The notes beneath the pieces are model-generated. The model was not told where the DNA came from and did no database searches. It was given only the letters and a program-made list of their open reading frames with translations. From CBDFGT01 sp965247225 (GTDB lineage Bacteria > Pseudomonadota > Alphaproteobacteria > Rhizobiales > Rhizobiaceae), in assembly GCA_965247225.1 (NCBI GenBank), contig CBDFGT010000014.1:99699-163698 (forward strand): a DNA stretch of 64,000 nt, in the 5' to 3' direction. Of the stretch, positions 63,658-64,000 are shown piece by piece. Both the position numbers and the translations under genes were made by a program. Each line of letters begins with the position of its first letter. Position 1 is the first letter of the stretch.

Positions 63658-64000
63658 TCCTTTCAGAAAATTTCTGGCAATCTATCTGCGATTCCTTTCC
63701 TGTGTCATGAAAAAACGCGGTTCCAGGGTGTGCGGGTCGATTTGGGTCAAGGGCTTGACAGCCCCTGTGGTGTTTGAAGGGACATTTTGCCGTTTTTGCA
63801 GATTCTGCGTCCATGCGGGTTCCTTTTTGCGGTCTGTGAAACTTTTATAGGGTGCAATAAAAAATTATTAAACTTTAAGTTTATATTGTTGCTATTGATG
63901 GACCGGCATTTGTCATTCCGGGATCGGTTTTCGCCGGACATCAGGCTTTTCTTTGAAATTTTTATAAAATTATTGTTATAAAACAATGCGATAAAAGAAA
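63658..64000. other. AT-rich gene-free window end
   Basis: Upstream of the cyclodeaminase-family gene. From about 63840 the base composition turns sharply AT-rich. It contains the odd palindrome TAAACTT-T-AAGTTTA (63869-63883), a possible operator. Short ORFs on both strands have no protein-like features. The region may be the edge of an accessory segment that continues beyond the window. Confidence 0.5.

Noticed and set aside
63747..63986. 79-codon frame at the window end
   Set aside because: Asn/Lys-rich translation that simply reflects AT-rich DNA; no protein features.

Overview
The window looks like a chromosomal segment of an alphaproteobacterium of the order Hyphomicrobiales (Rhizobiales). 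I infer this from gene content and order: Tim44-like/mltA/smr/xre/gyrB; trpF-trpB-trpA-accD-folC; addA-addB; a TsaE-kinase fusion beside a MurU-like gene; divL with tyrosine in the H-box; ahcY-ptsH-EIIA-hprK-chvG-chvI-pckA; hisB-hisH-hisA-hisF-hisE-coaA; hslVU; and actR/actS. This is the conserved chromosomal backbone of Brucella/Bartonella/Phyllobacterium-type genomes. The species cannot be named from the sequence. No rRNA, tRNA, CRISPR array or complete insertion sequence was seen.

Layout. 1-5.5 kb: envelope genes, an XRE regulator and gyrB. 5.5-12.7 kb: accessory metabolism (nitroreductase, succinate-semialdehyde-type dehydrogenase, a UxaA-type sugar-acid dehydratase with an alcohol dehydrogenase, PHA depolymerase). 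12.7-13.9 kb: a disturbed patch with a palindromic repeat, a duplicated gene start and a TA-flanked MITE-like element. 13.9-19.7 kb: trp-accD-folC operon, interrupted by two small unknown genes and with a frameshifted trpA. 19.7-31.6 kb (minus strand): thioredoxin, AddAB, MurU/AmgK-TsaE and DivL. 31.8-37.4 kb (minus): ahcY, the regulatory nitrogen-type PTS, HPr kinase and the ChvG/ChvI envelope-stress system. 37.7-40.5 kb (plus): pckA, arfB, alkB. 40.5-47.2 kb (minus): coaA and the his operon, broken up by a hydrolase gene, a large inverted repeat and two small unknown genes. 47.3-56.3 kb (plus): hslVU, DUF1402, cytochrome P450, hydantoinase-type protein, malate synthase G. 56.4-63.7 kb: L,D-transpeptidase, MmcB, the ActR/ActS redox system, HrpB helicase and an ornithine-cyclodeaminase-family enzyme. 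The last ~160 bases are AT-rich and gene-free.

How the genes work together. ChvG/ChvI, the PTS proteins, HPr kinase and divergent pckA link envelope signals and carbon/nitrogen status to gluconeogenesis. TsaE-AmgK plus MurU can recycle cell-wall MurNAc. AddAB and MmcB serve DNA repair and AlkB repairs alkylation. gabD, PhaZ, PckA and GlcB are consistent with growth on C2/C4 compounds and stored polyester.

The most notable observations are: (i) a one-base frameshift in trpA just downstream of a two-gene insert in the trp operon; (ii) a ~107-bp, nearly identical duplication that rebuilt the 5' end of a YgjP-type metallopeptidase gene and removed about 23 codons; (iii) a 141-bp TA-flanked MITE; (iv) a second two-gene small-protein insert in the his operon whose halves share one frame across a TAA stop; and (v) several palindromes placed where operators would be expected. 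I did not find a clearly new multi-gene system. The two small-protein inserts are the best candidates for undescribed biology.
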